The notes: generated by a model not told the origin, from the letters alone. A stretch of 64,000 nucleotides of DNA from Clostridium sp. CAG:354_28_25 (GCA_001915925.1 MNRL01000017.1:30248-94247), one strand, 5' to 3'; numbered from the stretch's first letter, positions 23,511-31,601 are shown. A program made the numbers and translations.

Positions 23511-23909
23511 TTATACTCTTCTTCTTTTTGGTGGTCTACAACCATTGTGTGGTATTGGTGTTACATCTTTGATGCTGCTTATTTCTAGACCTGTTGTTTG
23601 AAGTGATCTTATTGCAGCTTCTCTACCAGAACCTGGTCCTTTAACAAAAACATCAACTGTTTTTAATCCATGTTCCATAGCTTTTTTAGCTGCTGTTTCT
23701 GCAACTTCTCCTGCAGCAAATGGTGTGCTTTTTCTAGAACCTTTAAATCCTAATCCTCCAGCACTTGCCCAAGATATAACATTACCTTTAACGTCTGTAA
23801 TTGTAACTATTGTATTGTTAAAACTAGAATGAATATGAGCTGAACCTTTTTCTATATTTTTTCTATCTCTTCTTCTAGTTACTGTCTTTTTTGTTACATT
23901 TTTAGCCAT
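23511..23909 (-). CDS. rpsK: Ribosomal protein S11
   Basis: 132 residues. Part of the small-subunit platform near the mRNA exit. AHIHSSFNNTIVTITDVKGN, SWASAGGLGFKGSRKSTPFA and VKGPGSGREAAIRSL are conserved; the tail HNGCRPPKRRRV is typical. The ATG has a GGGAGG site some distance upstream. Standard place in the alpha operon. Confidence 0.98.
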   Translation of the reverse strand: MAKNVTKKTVTRRRDRKNIEKGSAHIHSSFNNTIVTITDVKGNVISWASAGGLGFKGSRKSTPFAAGEVAETAAKKAMEHGLKTVDVFVKGPGSGREAAIRSLQTTGLEISSIKDVTPIPHNGCRPPKRRRV

Positions 23910-23954
23910 CTTTCTAGCTTACCTCCCTTTTTTATACTCTTACGAGCCTAAAAA

Positions 23955-24323
23955 TTATTTCTTTTTGCTTACTAATTTTCTAGGACCTTTTCTTGTACGA
24001 GCATTAGTTTTTGTTCTTTGTCCTCTTACTGGAAGACCTCTTCTATGTCTTAATCCTCTATAGCATCCTATTTCTGTAAGTCTTTTAATATTTAATGCTA
24101 CTTCTCTTCTTAAATCTCCTTCTAATAATAGGTGATTTGAATCGATTGCTTTTCTAATTGCTTGTACTTGATCTTCTGTTAAATCTTTTACTCTAGTATC
24201 TGGATTTACCTCTGCTTCTTTTAATAGTTTTTGTGATGTTGAAAGACCAATACCATAAATATATGTTAATCCAACTTCTACTCTTTTTTCTCTAGGTAAA
24301 TCAATTCCTGATATACGAGCCAT
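23955..24323 (-). CDS. rpsM: Ribosomal protein S13
   Basis: 122 residues. Head protein contacting the P-site tRNA and L5. MARISGIDLPREKRVEVGLT and the basic tail GLPVRGQRTKTNARTRKGPR are diagnostic. GGAGG precedes the ATG. It follows rpmJ after a 167-nt gap that contains several possible hairpins (see 24439). Confidence 0.98.
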   Translation of the reverse strand: MARISGIDLPREKRVEVGLTYIYGIGLSTSQKLLKEAEVNPDTRVKDLTEDQVQAIRKAIDSNHLLLEGDLRREVALNIKRLTEIGCYRGLRHRRGLPVRGQRTKTNARTRKGPRKLVSKKK

Positions 24324-24438
24324 AATTGCACCTCCAAATTTTTTGTTTTTTAAGTATTAAGATTTATATATGAACACAAATTTGATAAAGAGATATTCTC
24401 TTCAGCCGCTACCATTTTTGTGCTTATACCATAGGATT

Positions 24439-24462
24439 GTATAATTGTTTATACAATTATAC
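24439..24462. repeat. Perfect hairpin in the rpmJ-rpsM gap
   Basis: GTATAATTGT (24439-24448) and ACAATTATAC (24453-24462) form a 10-bp stem with a 4-nt loop and no T-run. On the minus strand it lies upstream of rpsM, in a 167-nt leader that also has ACAAA/TTTGT and AGAG/CTCT pairings. An alpha-operon regulatory leader (for example an S4 target) is possible, but no known motif is recognised. Confidence 0.5.
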
Positions 24463-24490
24463 TTGTATATGTACTAATCTTGCTGTCTAA

Positions 24491-24604
24491 TTATCCTTGT
24501 CTTTGTTTGTGTTTAGGGTTTTCACAAATAACTCTAACAACACCTTTTCTTTTAATAACCTTGCACTTTGGGCATATAGGTTTTACTGATGCTCTAACTT
24601 TCAT
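24491..24604 (-). CDS. rpmJ: Ribosomal protein L36
   Basis: 37 residues. MKVRASVKPICPKCKVIKRK has the first zinc Cys pair (CPKC); a further Cys and His (VICENPKHKQRQG) complete the CCCH site, so this is the zinc form. GGAGG precedes the ATG. It takes its normal place between infA and rpsM. Confidence 0.97.
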   Translation of the reverse strand: MKVRASVKPICPKCKVIKRKGVVRVICENPKHKQRQG

Positions 24605-24654
24605 TTGATACACCTCCTGTTATTACTCATTTTTATACATTTACTTGAGCAATT

Positions 24655-24709
24655 ATGAAGCGTGAAATCAGATGTGTGGTTTAACTACACATCTCATCTC
24701 ACACTTCAT
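24655..24709. repeat. 55-nt nested palindrome between infA and rpmJ
   Basis: ATGAAGCGTGA (24655-24665) pairs with TCACACTTCAT (24699-24709) with one mismatch; inside, after a symmetric 4x4 internal loop, AGATGTGT pairs with ACACATCT and GTT with AAC. There is no T-run, so it is not an intrinsic terminator. It fills most of the 122-nt gap. Confidence 0.7.
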
Positions 24710-24726
24710 ACCTAAGTTAATAGGAT

Positions 24727-24945
24727 TTATTTAGCTCTCCATGTTATTCTTCCTCTATTTAAATCATATGGTGATAATTCTACTTTTACTTTATCACCTG
24801 GTAATATTTTGATATAGTTCATTCTAAGTTTTCCTGAAATATGTGCCAATATTTGATGACCATTTTCAAGTTCTACTTTAAAATTAGTATTTGGTAGTGT
24901 TTCTACAACAACTCCTTCTACTTCGATTACATCTTCTTTTGCCAA
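24727..24945 (-). CDS. infA: Translation initiation factor IF-1
   Basis: 72 residues, one S1-like OB fold. MAKEDVIEVEGVVVETLPNT and ILAHISGKLRMNYIKILPGD are conserved. The start codon is TTG (24945-24943) with GGAGGG 7 nt upstream; no ATG would give a complete protein. IF-1 blocks the A site during initiation. Normal place between map and rpmJ. Confidence 0.97.
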   Translation of the reverse strand: MAKEDVIEVEGVVVETLPNTNFKVELENGHQILAHISGKLRMNYIKILPGDKVKVELSPYDLNRGRITWRAK

Positions 24946-25013
24946 ATTTATTCCCTCCTGAATAATTTAAACATTATTTTAACTATAAATAGCTAATATA
25001 GTATACACCATTT

Positions 25014-25784
25014 TTACACTATAGTCAAGATTTTTGGCTCTTTTTCTGTAATTAAAATTGTATTTTCATAGTGTGCTGCTCTTGTTCCATCTTCTGTTAT
25101 AATTCCCCAGCCATCATCTAGTTCTAAAATGTTTGGTTTTCCTGCAATTACCATAGGTTCAATTGCTAATGTCATTCCTGGTTCTAACCTAGGACCTCTA
25201 CCTGCTTTCCCGTAATTTGGAATTCCTGGATCTTCGTGCATTTCTCTTCCTATACCATGTCCTTGAAACTCTCTTACTACTGAAAAACCATTTTTTTCTA
25301 CATATTCACCTATTGCATGTGATATGTCACCTAGTCTATTACCTTTTTTAGCATATTTAATTCCCTCAAAGAAAGCTTGTTTTGTTACATCTATTAGTCT
25401 TTGGCTTGCTTTATCTATTTTGCCAACTGCATATGTTCTACAGCAATCTCCATTAAATCCGTCTTTATATGCTACTAAATCTACACTTACAATATCTCCT
25501 TCTTTTAGGACTTCTCTTTTAGAAGGGATTCCATGAATTACTACATCATTTACAGAACTACAAATACTTGCTGGAAAATCTGGAACTCCATCTACTCCAC
25601 TTGGATATCCTTTTTCTGCAGGGATTGCTCCGTACTTTCTCATTGTCTCTTCTGCAATCTTGTCTAATTCATAAGTTGTAATTCCTGGTTTTATTGCTGC
25701 TTCTATAGCTTTTTGTGCAAAAAATGCAACTCTACAAGCTTCTTTCATTTTTTCTATTTCTTTTGGAGATTTTATATATATCAT
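25014..25784 (-). CDS. map: Methionine aminopeptidase type I
   Basis: 256 residues. Removes the initiator methionine. The dimetal site residues lie in SICSSVNDVVIHGIPSKREV, VSVDLVAYKDGFNGDCCRTY (DGFNGD), GHGIGREMHEDPGIPNYG and EPMVI. No N-terminal extension with the SH3-like or zinc motif, so the plain type Ia form. It lies 13 nt after adk, the usual adk-map-infA order. Confidence 0.97.
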   Translation of the reverse strand: MIYIKSPKEIEKMKEACRVAFFAQKAIEAAIKPGITTYELDKIAEETMRKYGAIPAEKGYPSGVDGVPDFPASICSSVNDVVIHGIPSKREVLKEGDIVSVDLVAYKDGFNGDCCRTYAVGKIDKASQRLIDVTKQAFFEGIKYAKKGNRLGDISHAIGEYVEKNGFSVVREFQGHGIGREMHEDPGIPNYGKAGRGPRLEPGMTLAIEPMVIAGKPNILELDDGWGIITEDGTRAAHYENTILITEKEPKILTIV

Positions 25785-25797
25785 TTATATTACTTCC

Positions 25798-26463
25798 TTA
25801 CCTATTTTCATTATAGTTTTTTAACCATTCACTTATCATTTCTTCTGTTATATTTACACTTGCATGTAATTTTACTTTATAAAGTAATCCTTTTTCTTCA
25901 TAATATTCTATAAGTTCCCTTGATTGTTCATGATATACTCTTAATCTTTCTGTTATAGTTTCTTCATTATCATCTTTTCTTTGAATTAATTTGCTTCCAC
26001 AAATATCACATATTCCTTCTACTTTTGGTTTCTTATATTCTAGATTATATATTGCTCCACAATCTTTGTTTGAGCAAATTCTTCTCTTTACAGTTCTATA
26101 TATTATATCTTCATCTGGAATATCTAAAAATAAAGCTAAATCTACTTTTTGATTTTGTTCTTCTAGCATTTCTTCTAGTGCTTCTGCTTGTTTTTTATTT
26201 CTTGGAAATCCATCAAATACTACACCATTTGAATCTTTAAATTGATTTATCTTTCCTTTTAACATATTAATTGTTATTTCATCTGGTACTAAATTTCCTT
26301 TATCAATATATTCTTGTGCTTTTTTTCCTAATTCTGTTGCATTTTTTATTTCTTCTCTAAACATATCTCCTGTTGCAATATGCCCCATATTTTGTGTCTG
26401 TTCAAATAAATTTGATACTGTTCCTTTACCACTACCTGGTCCACCTAATAAAACAATATTCAT
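25798..26463 (-). CDS. adk: Adenylate kinase with zinc LID domain
   Basis: 221 residues from the ATG at 26463 (AGGAG 8 nt upstream). Interconverts AMP, ADP and ATP. P-loop LLGGPGSGKGT, AMP site HIATGDMFREEI and VFDGFPRNKKQAEAL. The LID carries four cysteines (CSNKDCG and CDICG) for structural zinc, common in Gram-positives, rather than the LID of Gram-negative enzymes. Placed between secY and map. Confidence 0.97.
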   Translation of the reverse strand: MNIVLLGGPGSGKGTVSNLFEQTQNMGHIATGDMFREEIKNATELGKKAQEYIDKGNLVPDEITINMLKGKINQFKDSNGVVFDGFPRNKKQAEALEEMLEEQNQKVDLALFLDIPDEDIIYRTVKRRICSNKDCGAIYNLEYKKPKVEGICDICGSKLIQRKDDNEETITERLRVYHEQSRELIEYYEEKGLLYKVKLHASVNITEEMISEWLKNYNENR

Positions 26464-26491
26464 TCTCTTCACTCCTATCTTTTCTTATGCA

Positions 26492-26543
26492 AATATTATT
26501 TTTTAAATATATATTTTGCAGTATATATTTAAAAAATAATATT
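26492..26543. repeat. 22-bp perfect AT-rich hairpin between secY and adk
   Basis: Positions 26492-26513 and 26522-26543 are perfect inverted repeats around an 8-nt loop (TTTTGCAG). Every stem base is A or T. On the minus strand no T-run follows. It lies about 30 nt upstream of the adk start, so it could affect adk translation or mRNA processing. Confidence 0.75.
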
Positions 26544-26564
26544 CAACTAGTAAATTAATTGCAT

Positions 26565-26597
26565 GGGCACGACCAAGGTTAGTCCAGAGTCGTACCC
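26565..26597. repeat. G+C-rich hairpin just after secY
   Basis: GGGCACGAC (26565-26573) pairs with GTCGTACCC (26589-26597) with one mismatch. It lies 14 nt past the secY stop and is the only G+C-rich patch in this gap. It is followed (minus strand) by the AT hairpin at 26492-26543, giving two stacked structures. Confidence 0.55.
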
Positions 26598-26611
26598 TGA
26601 TACAATAAATT

Positions 26612-27934
26612 TTATTCTAAGAATCCCTTGTAATGTCTCATTACTAATTGTGATTCTAATTGTTGAACTGTTTCTAATGCAACACCAACTATGATAAGTA
26701 TAGATGTTCCTCCAAATGCTACATTTAGATTTGTAAATCTCATAAACATTGGAAGTATAGCTATAAGTGCTAAGAATAAACCACCAAACAATGTTAATTT
26801 TGTAAGCACTGATGATAGATATTCTGTAGTTGGTTTTCCAGCTCTTATTCCTGGAATGAATCCACCATTTTTCTTAATATTTGCAGAAACCTCTGCTGGG
26901 TTAAATGTTGCATATATATAGAAGAATGTGAATCCTACTATTAATAGTAAATAAACTATCGCATTTGCTATTGTATACCCAAGAGCTACATTTGAACTAG
27001 AAGTAGCTAATGAGAAATTATATATTACATTCCAAAATCCTGTATGTGTTGCAATACTTGGATCAAATATTTGAATTATCATTGCTGGGAATGTCATAAA
27101 TGATGATGCAAATATTATTGGCATAACTCCAGCCATTGCTATTTTTAATGGAATATATGTATTTTGCGCACCCATCATTTTTCTTCCAACAACTTTTTTA
27201 GCATATTGTACAGGTATTCTTCTTTCAGCTTGTTGTATAAATACAACTGCTGTAACTAAAATTAAAGCTCCTATTACAATAGCTAATGCTACTAATAATC
27301 CAGTTGTGCTAAATCCTGATTCTGTCATTATTAAAGACCAAATTGAACTTACTGCACTTGGTAATCTAGATACAATACCTATAAAGATAATCATAGAAAC
27401 TCCATTACCAATTCCTTTATTAGTAATTTGGTCACCAAGCCACATAAGCAATGCTGTACCAGCCATAAGTCCTGTTACAACTAATACTCCTGATAATATT
27501 CCTGAATCTACGAATATTCCTTGTGCTTGATAAGACAAATATAATCCAATTCCTTCTATTAATGCAAGCACAATAGAAAGTGCTTTTGTATATTTATCTA
27601 CTTTTTGCCTTCCAACTTCTCCACCTTCTTTTGCTAATCTCTCTAAAGAAGGTATAATCATTGTTAATAGTTGGATAACAATTGAAGCTGTAATATATGG
27701 TGTTACTGACATAGCAAATATTGAGAAATTAGAAAATGCTCCACCAGAGATTATATCTATTAATCCTACTAATCCATTAGTAGTTGAACCTCTCATAGCT
27801 TCTAATTGTACCATATCTACGCCAGGAACAGTTATAAAACATCCTAATCTAAACACTATAATCAATACTAATGTATATAATAATCTTTTTCTTACTTCAG
27901 GTGTCTTTAATGCATTTTTTATAGTTTTAAACAA
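26612..27934 (-). CDS. secY: Protein translocase subunit SecY
   Basis: 440 residues, ten membrane helices. Forms the protein-conducting channel with SecE (62.5 kb). MFKTIKNALKTPEVRKRLLY, the plug region TNGLVGLIDIISGGAFSNFS and the cytoplasmic loops (PSLERLAKEGGEVGRQK, FNPAEVSANIKKNGGFIPGI) are conserved. The start codon is TTG, directly adjacent to the rplO stop (TAGTTG), so translation is coupled. Standard place in the spc operon. Confidence 0.97.
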   Translation of the reverse strand: MFKTIKNALKTPEVRKRLLYTLVLIIVFRLGCFITVPGVDMVQLEAMRGSTTNGLVGLIDIISGGAFSNFSIFAMSVTPYITASIVIQLLTMIIPSLERLAKEGGEVGRQKVDKYTKALSIVLALIEGIGLYLSYQAQGIFVDSGILSGVLVVTGLMAGTALLMWLGDQITNKGIGNGVSMIIFIGIVSRLPSAVSSIWSLIMTESGFSTTGLLVALAIVIGALILVTAVVFIQQAERRIPVQYAKKVVGRKMMGAQNTYIPLKIAMAGVMPIIFASSFMTFPAMIIQIFDPSIATHTGFWNVIYNFSLATSSSNVALGYTIANAIVYLLLIVGFTFFYIYATFNPAEVSANIKKNGGFIPGIRAGKPTTEYLSSVLTKLTLFGGLFLALIAILPMFMRFTNLNVAFGGTSILIIVGVALETVQQLESQLVMRHYKGFLE

Positions 27935-28369
27935 CTAAATCACCTCAATCTTTCCTCCTGCTGCTTCTATTTTTTCTGCAGCTGCTTTTGTAAATCTCTT
28001 AGCTTTAACAGTTAATTTTTTCTCTAATTTTCCTGTAGCTATTACTACTATTCCATCATTAATTTTTCCGATAATTCCTTCTGCTAATAAGCTTTCTGCT
28101 GTAACTTCTGCAACTTGACTTTTATTTAACATTGTTAAAGTTACTTCTGTATAGTTTTTAGCATGGATATTATTGAATCCTCTTTTTGGAAGTCTTCTAT
28201 ATAAAGGTGTTTGACCTCCTTCGAATCCTCTTCTTACTCCTCCGCCAGATCTAGCTTTTTGTCCTTTATGTCCTTTTCCAGATGTTTTTCCAAGACCTGA
28301 ACCGATACCACGACCTAATCTTTTTCTCTTAATTCTAACGTTTGATGGTCCTAATTCTCCTAATTGCAT
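27935..28369 (-). CDS. rplO: Ribosomal protein L15
   Basis: 144 residues. Late-assembly protein binding 23S rRNA. The Gly/Arg-rich N-terminus KRKRLGRGIGSGLGKTSGKG, then HKGQKARSGGGVRRGFEGGQ and TPLYRRLPKRGF, is diagnostic. The gene starts only 37 nt after rpsE; rpmD (L30), which normally lies between, is absent. Confidence 0.98.
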   Translation of the reverse strand: MQLGELGPSNVRIKRKRLGRGIGSGLGKTSGKGHKGQKARSGGGVRRGFEGGQTPLYRRLPKRGFNNIHAKNYTEVTLTMLNKSQVAEVTAESLLAEGIIGKINDGIVVIATGKLEKKLTVKAKRFTKAAAEKIEAAGGKIEVI

Positions 28370-28406
28370 TTCGTAAATTGCACCTCCTTAAAATTTGATA
28401 TTATTA

Positions 28407-28898
28407 TTATAATATATCAGAAACTTTTTTTCCTCTTTTTTTAGCAATTTGTTCTACTGTTCTCATATTTTCTAATCCGTTCATTGTTGCATACACAACA
28501 TTTCTTGGATTGTTTGTACCAAGAACTTTAGTTTTTATATCTTTGTATCCAGCTAATTCAAGTACTGCTCTTGCACTTCCTCCTGCAATAACTCCAGAAC
28601 CTTCTACAGCTGGTTTTAACATTACTCTTGCACTTCCGAATTTACCAATAAATTCGTGAGGGATTGTTGTTCCAACTACTGGTACTTCTTTTAAATTTTT
28701 TCTAGCATCATCTATTGCTTTCTTTATTGCATCAGGTACTTCTGCTGCCTTTCCATTTCCAACACCAACGTGTCCGTTTCCATCACCAACAACTACTAAA
28801 GCACTAAATCTAAAAGTTCTACCACCTTTAACAACTTTAGCAACTCTGTTTATTGCAACAACTTTCTCTTTTAATTCAACTGCATTCTCTTCTTGCAT
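28407..28898 (-). CDS. rpsE: Ribosomal protein S5
   Basis: 163 residues. Body protein involved in decoding fidelity and mRNA unwinding. LKEKVVAINRVAKVVKGGRT, FSALVVVGDGNGHVGVGNGK and the C-terminal GSGVIAGGSARAVLELAGYK are conserved. The start has GGAGG about 10 nt upstream. Followed directly by rplO because rpmD is missing. Confidence 0.98.
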   Translation of the reverse strand: MQEENAVELKEKVVAINRVAKVVKGGRTFRFSALVVVGDGNGHVGVGNGKAAEVPDAIKKAIDDARKNLKEVPVVGTTIPHEFIGKFGSARVMLKPAVEGSGVIAGGSARAVLELAGYKDIKTKVLGTNNPRNVVYATMNGLENMRTVEQIAKKRGKKVSDIL

Positions 28899-28959
28899 CG
28901 GTTTTCTTTCCTCCTTTTCTTTTTGAATATAACTTAATATATTTAACAGTTTTTATTTA

Positions 28960-29319
28960 TTAGAAGTTTAATCCACCATTTCTTGCAGCCTCTGCTAATT
29001 CTTTAACAACTCCATGATAGATATATCCACCTCTATCAAAAACAACATCTTTAATATTTTTTTCTAATGCTCTTTTTGCTATAAGTGCTCCAACTTCTTT
29101 TGCTGCTTCTTTGTTTGCATATTTAGTTTTTACTTCTTTATCTAATGTAGAAGCTGAAACTAAAGTTTTTCCTGCAACATCATCAATTACTTGTACATAT
29201 AAATTTGTATTACTTCTATATACACATAATCTTGGACGTTCAGCTGTTCCACTTATTTTTCTACGAACACGAGCATGTCTTCTTGCTCTTTCCATTTTTC
29301 TGTTTGTTTTTGTAATCAC
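28960..29319 (-). CDS. rplR: Ribosomal protein L18
   Basis: 119 residues. Binds 5S rRNA together with L5. RARRHARVRRKISGTAERPR and the C-terminal VVFDRGGYIYHGVVKELAEA are diagnostic. The start codon is GTG (29319) with AAGGAG upstream. Standard place between rplF and rpsE. Confidence 0.98.
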   Translation of the reverse strand: MITKTNRKMERARRHARVRRKISGTAERPRLCVYRSNTNLYVQVIDDVAGKTLVSASTLDKEVKTKYANKEAAKEVGALIAKRALEKNIKDVVFDRGGYIYHGVVKELAEAARNGGLNF

Positions 29320-29348
29320 TTTGCTCTCTCCTTTCTATAAACTATAGT

Positions 29349-29888
29349 TTATTTTTTACCAGCTTTACCTTCTTTACGTCTGATAACTTCATAATCATAT
29401 TTAATACCTTTTCCACCATAAACTTCAGGTGCTCTTTTAGATCTGATAACTGCTGCTGTTTGACCAACTAATTCTTTGTCGATTCCTTTTACGATAATTG
29501 TATTTGCATCTGGAACGTCAAATGTGATTCCTTCTGGAGCTTCGAATATTACTGGGTGTGAATAACCTAATGTTAAGTTTAAGTTATTTCCTTGTTTTTG
29601 TACTCTATATCCAACACCATTAATTTGTAATGTTCTTGTAAATTCGTGTTTTACTCCTTCTATCATGTTTTTAATTAAAGTTCTTGTTAAACCATGTAAA
29701 CCTTTGTTAAAGTTTTCATCATCTGGTCTTGTAACTTTAACTTCATTATCTTCTATTGTAACAGTGATATTTTTATGAATATCTCTTTCTAATGTACCTT
29801 TTGGTCCTTTTACAGTTAAATGTTGTCCGTCTAGTTTTACTTCAACACCTTCTGGTATTGCAACAGGTGCATTTCCTATTCTTGACAT
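29349..29888 (-). CDS. rplF: Ribosomal protein L6
   Basis: 179 residues. Sits near the GTPase centre and sarcin-ricin loop. MSRIGNAPVAIPEGVEVKLD, TVKGPKGTLERDI and the C-terminal IRSKRAPEVYGGKGIKYDYE are conserved. GGAGGG precedes the ATG. The 99-nt gap upstream (to rpsH) contains two hairpins (29923-29983). Confidence 0.98.
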   Translation of the reverse strand: MSRIGNAPVAIPEGVEVKLDGQHLTVKGPKGTLERDIHKNITVTIEDNEVKVTRPDDENFNKGLHGLTRTLIKNMIEGVKHEFTRTLQINGVGYRVQKQGNNLNLTLGYSHPVIFEAPEGITFDVPDANTIIVKGIDKELVGQTAAVIRSKRAPEVYGGKGIKYDYEVIRRKEGKAGKK

Positions 29889-29922
29889 TTCGTTTTTCCC
29901 TCCTTCTTGTATTTATAGGATT

Positions 29923-29983
29923 ACAATGCGCTTCTTCGCATTGTATACTGAATTTGTAACAGGCTAAAGCCTTAACAAGTTCA
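29923..29983. repeat. Two tandem hairpins between rpsH and rplF
   Basis: ACAATGCG (29923-29930) pairs with CGCATTGT (29937-29944). Five bases later CTGAATTTGT (29950-29959) pairs with ACAAGTTCAG with one wobble, enclosing AGGC/GCCT. No T-run. The layout, a short hairpin followed by a longer bulged one, is like the S10-region double element, but the sequence is different. Confidence 0.6.
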
Positions 29984-29987
29984 GCAA

Positions 29988-30386
29988 TTACCAAATATAT
30001 GCTAAAACTTCTCCTCCAAGATTTTCTTTTCTTGCTTCTTTATCTGTTTTAATTCCTTTTGATGTAGAAATTAAAGCGATTCCTAAACCATTTAAAACTT
30101 TTGGTAATTTTTCTGCAGAAGCATATACTCTTAATCCTGGTTTACTTATTCTTTTAATTCCAGCTATTACTTTAGCTCCATTTTCATCATATTTTAAAGC
30201 TATTCTTAATATTCCTTGATTTTCGTTTGCTATTTCTTCAACAGATTTAATATATCCTTCATTATATAATATATCTGCTATTGCTTTTTTCATCTTTGAA
30301 GCAGGAACGTCAACTGTTTTATGCTTTGCAGCACTTGCATTTCTAATTCTTGTTAACATATCTGCTATTGGATCTGTAGTATTCAC
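29988..30386 (-). CDS. rpsH: Ribosomal protein S8
   Basis: 132 residues. Central-domain 16S rRNA binder. DPIADMLTRIRNASAAKHKT and the C-terminal ALISTSKGIKTDKEARKENL with GGEVLAYIW are conserved. The start codon is GTG (30386) with GGAGGG 8 nt upstream. Standard place between rpsN and rplF. Confidence 0.98.
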   Translation of the reverse strand: MNTTDPIADMLTRIRNASAAKHKTVDVPASKMKKAIADILYNEGYIKSVEEIANENQGILRIALKYDENGAKVIAGIKRISKPGLRVYASAEKLPKVLNGLGIALISTSKGIKTDKEARKENLGGEVLAYIW

Positions 30387-30410
30387 TTAAGTTTCCCTCC
30401 TTTTTATATT

Positions 30411-30596
30411 CTACCAGCTTGCTTTTTTAACACCTGGGATTTCTCCTTTATGTGCTAAATTTCTAAAGCAAACACGGCAAATTCCATATTTTCTAATATA
30501 TCCATGTGGTCTTCCACATATTTTACATCTATTATATTCTCTAGTAGCATATTTTTGTGGTCTTTGTTGTTTTACTTTTAAAGATTTTTTAGCCAT
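30411..30596 (-). CDS. rpsN: Ribosomal protein S14, zinc type (type Z)
   Basis: 61 residues. CKICGRPHGYIRKYGICRVC holds the four zinc cysteines, so this is the short, zinc-dependent form typical of Bacillota rather than the ~89-100-residue zinc-free form. The C-terminus LAHKGEIPGVKKASW is conserved. AGGAG precedes the ATG. Confidence 0.98.
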   Translation of the reverse strand: MAKKSLKVKQQRPQKYATREYNRCKICGRPHGYIRKYGICRVCFRNLAHKGEIPGVKKASW

Positions 30597-30616
30597 ATTA
30601 ATCTCCTTTCTTTGGA

Positions 30617-31156
30617 CTAATTTTTGAATGGCATACCTAGAAGTTTTAATAATTCCTTTCCTTCTTCATCAGTTTTTGCTGTTGTAACAAAAATAATATC
30701 CATTCCTCTTAATTTATCTACTTTATCATATTCTATTTCTGGGAATATTAATTGTTCTTTAATACCCATAGAGAAATTTCCTCTACCATCAAAAGAATTT
30801 GCTGAAATTCCTCTGAAATCTCTTATTCTTGGCATAGCAACATTGAATAATTTGTATGCGAAATCATACATTTTTCCTCTTCTTAATGTTACTTTACATC
30901 CAACATTAACTCCCTCTCTTAATTTAAAAGCAGCTATTGATTTTCTTGCTTTTGTTACGATTGGTTTTTGTCCTGTTATTATAGCTAAATCATTCATTGC
31001 ATTATCTAATGATTTTGGATTATCTTTAATATCTCCAAGACCAATATTTATAACGATTTTATCTAATTTTGGAACTTCCATTATTGATTTATAATTGAAT
31101 TTTTTCATCATTGCTGGAACTACTTCTTTTTCATATTGTTCTCTTAATTTTTCCAT
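30617..31156 (-). CDS. rplE: Ribosomal protein L5
   Basis: 179 residues. Binds 5S rRNA and contacts S13 across the subunits. LREQYEKEVVPAMMKKFNYK, IVTKARKSIAAFKLREGVNV and RDFRGISANSFDGRGNFSMG are diagnostic. GGAGG precedes the ATG. Standard place between rplX and rpsN. Confidence 0.98.
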   Translation of the reverse strand: MEKLREQYEKEVVPAMMKKFNYKSIMEVPKLDKIVINIGLGDIKDNPKSLDNAMNDLAIITGQKPIVTKARKSIAAFKLREGVNVGCKVTLRRGKMYDFAYKLFNVAMPRIRDFRGISANSFDGRGNFSMGIKEQLIFPEIEYDKVDKLRGMDIIFVTTAKTDEEGKELLKLLGMPFKN

Positions 31157-31184
31157 TAGGATACAAATCCTCCTTTCTTAAACA

Positions 31185-31493
31185 TTATTTTATTTCTGCA
31201 TTACATTTTTTACATACACGAACTTTACTATCTTTTTCTACTTTGTATGCAATTCTTGTTACTTTTCCACATTTAGGGCAAACTACACCAACTTTACTAC
31301 TATGTATTGGGTATTCAGCTGGTATAATTCCTCCTTCTTCACCTTGTCTTCTTGGTTTTACATGTTTTTTTCTGATATTAACTCCTTTAACAACTATTTT
31401 TTGTGTTTTTGGAATTACTTCTAATACTTCTCCTGTTTTACCTTTATCGTTTCCAGATAAAACTTTAACTGTATCACCTTTTTTTATTCTCAT
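31185..31493 (-). CDS. rplX: Ribosomal protein L24
   Basis: 102 residues. Assembly initiator for the large subunit. The KOW motif KKGDTVKVLSGNDKGKTGEV is at the N-terminus; the C-terminal half has a Cys-x2-Cys pair (CPKCGK) and a second one (CKKCNAEIK), a zinc-ribbon-like tail seen in several Bacillota L24 proteins. GGAGGAG precedes the ATG. Two strong hairpins lie upstream, after rplN. Confidence 0.97.
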   Translation of the reverse strand: MRIKKGDTVKVLSGNDKGKTGEVLEVIPKTQKIVVKGVNIRKKHVKPRRQGEEGGIIPAEYPIHSSKVGVVCPKCGKVTRIAYKVEKDSKVRVCKKCNAEIK

Positions 31494-31601
31494 TATAGGA
31501 TTCTCCTCCTTTTCTACAATTTTTGCTTTTATCTCATTATGTTTAATAATTAGCTCAGTTTTATTAAAAGATTCTTAGTTATATTTTTTCTAAGGTTTAC
31601 A

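Noticed and set aside
24324..24490. S4-binding alpha-operon leader of the Bacillus type
   Set aside because: Hairpins are present, but the known pseudoknot target could not be recognised, and in Bacillus the S4 target lies upstream of rpsD; left as an unassigned hairpin.
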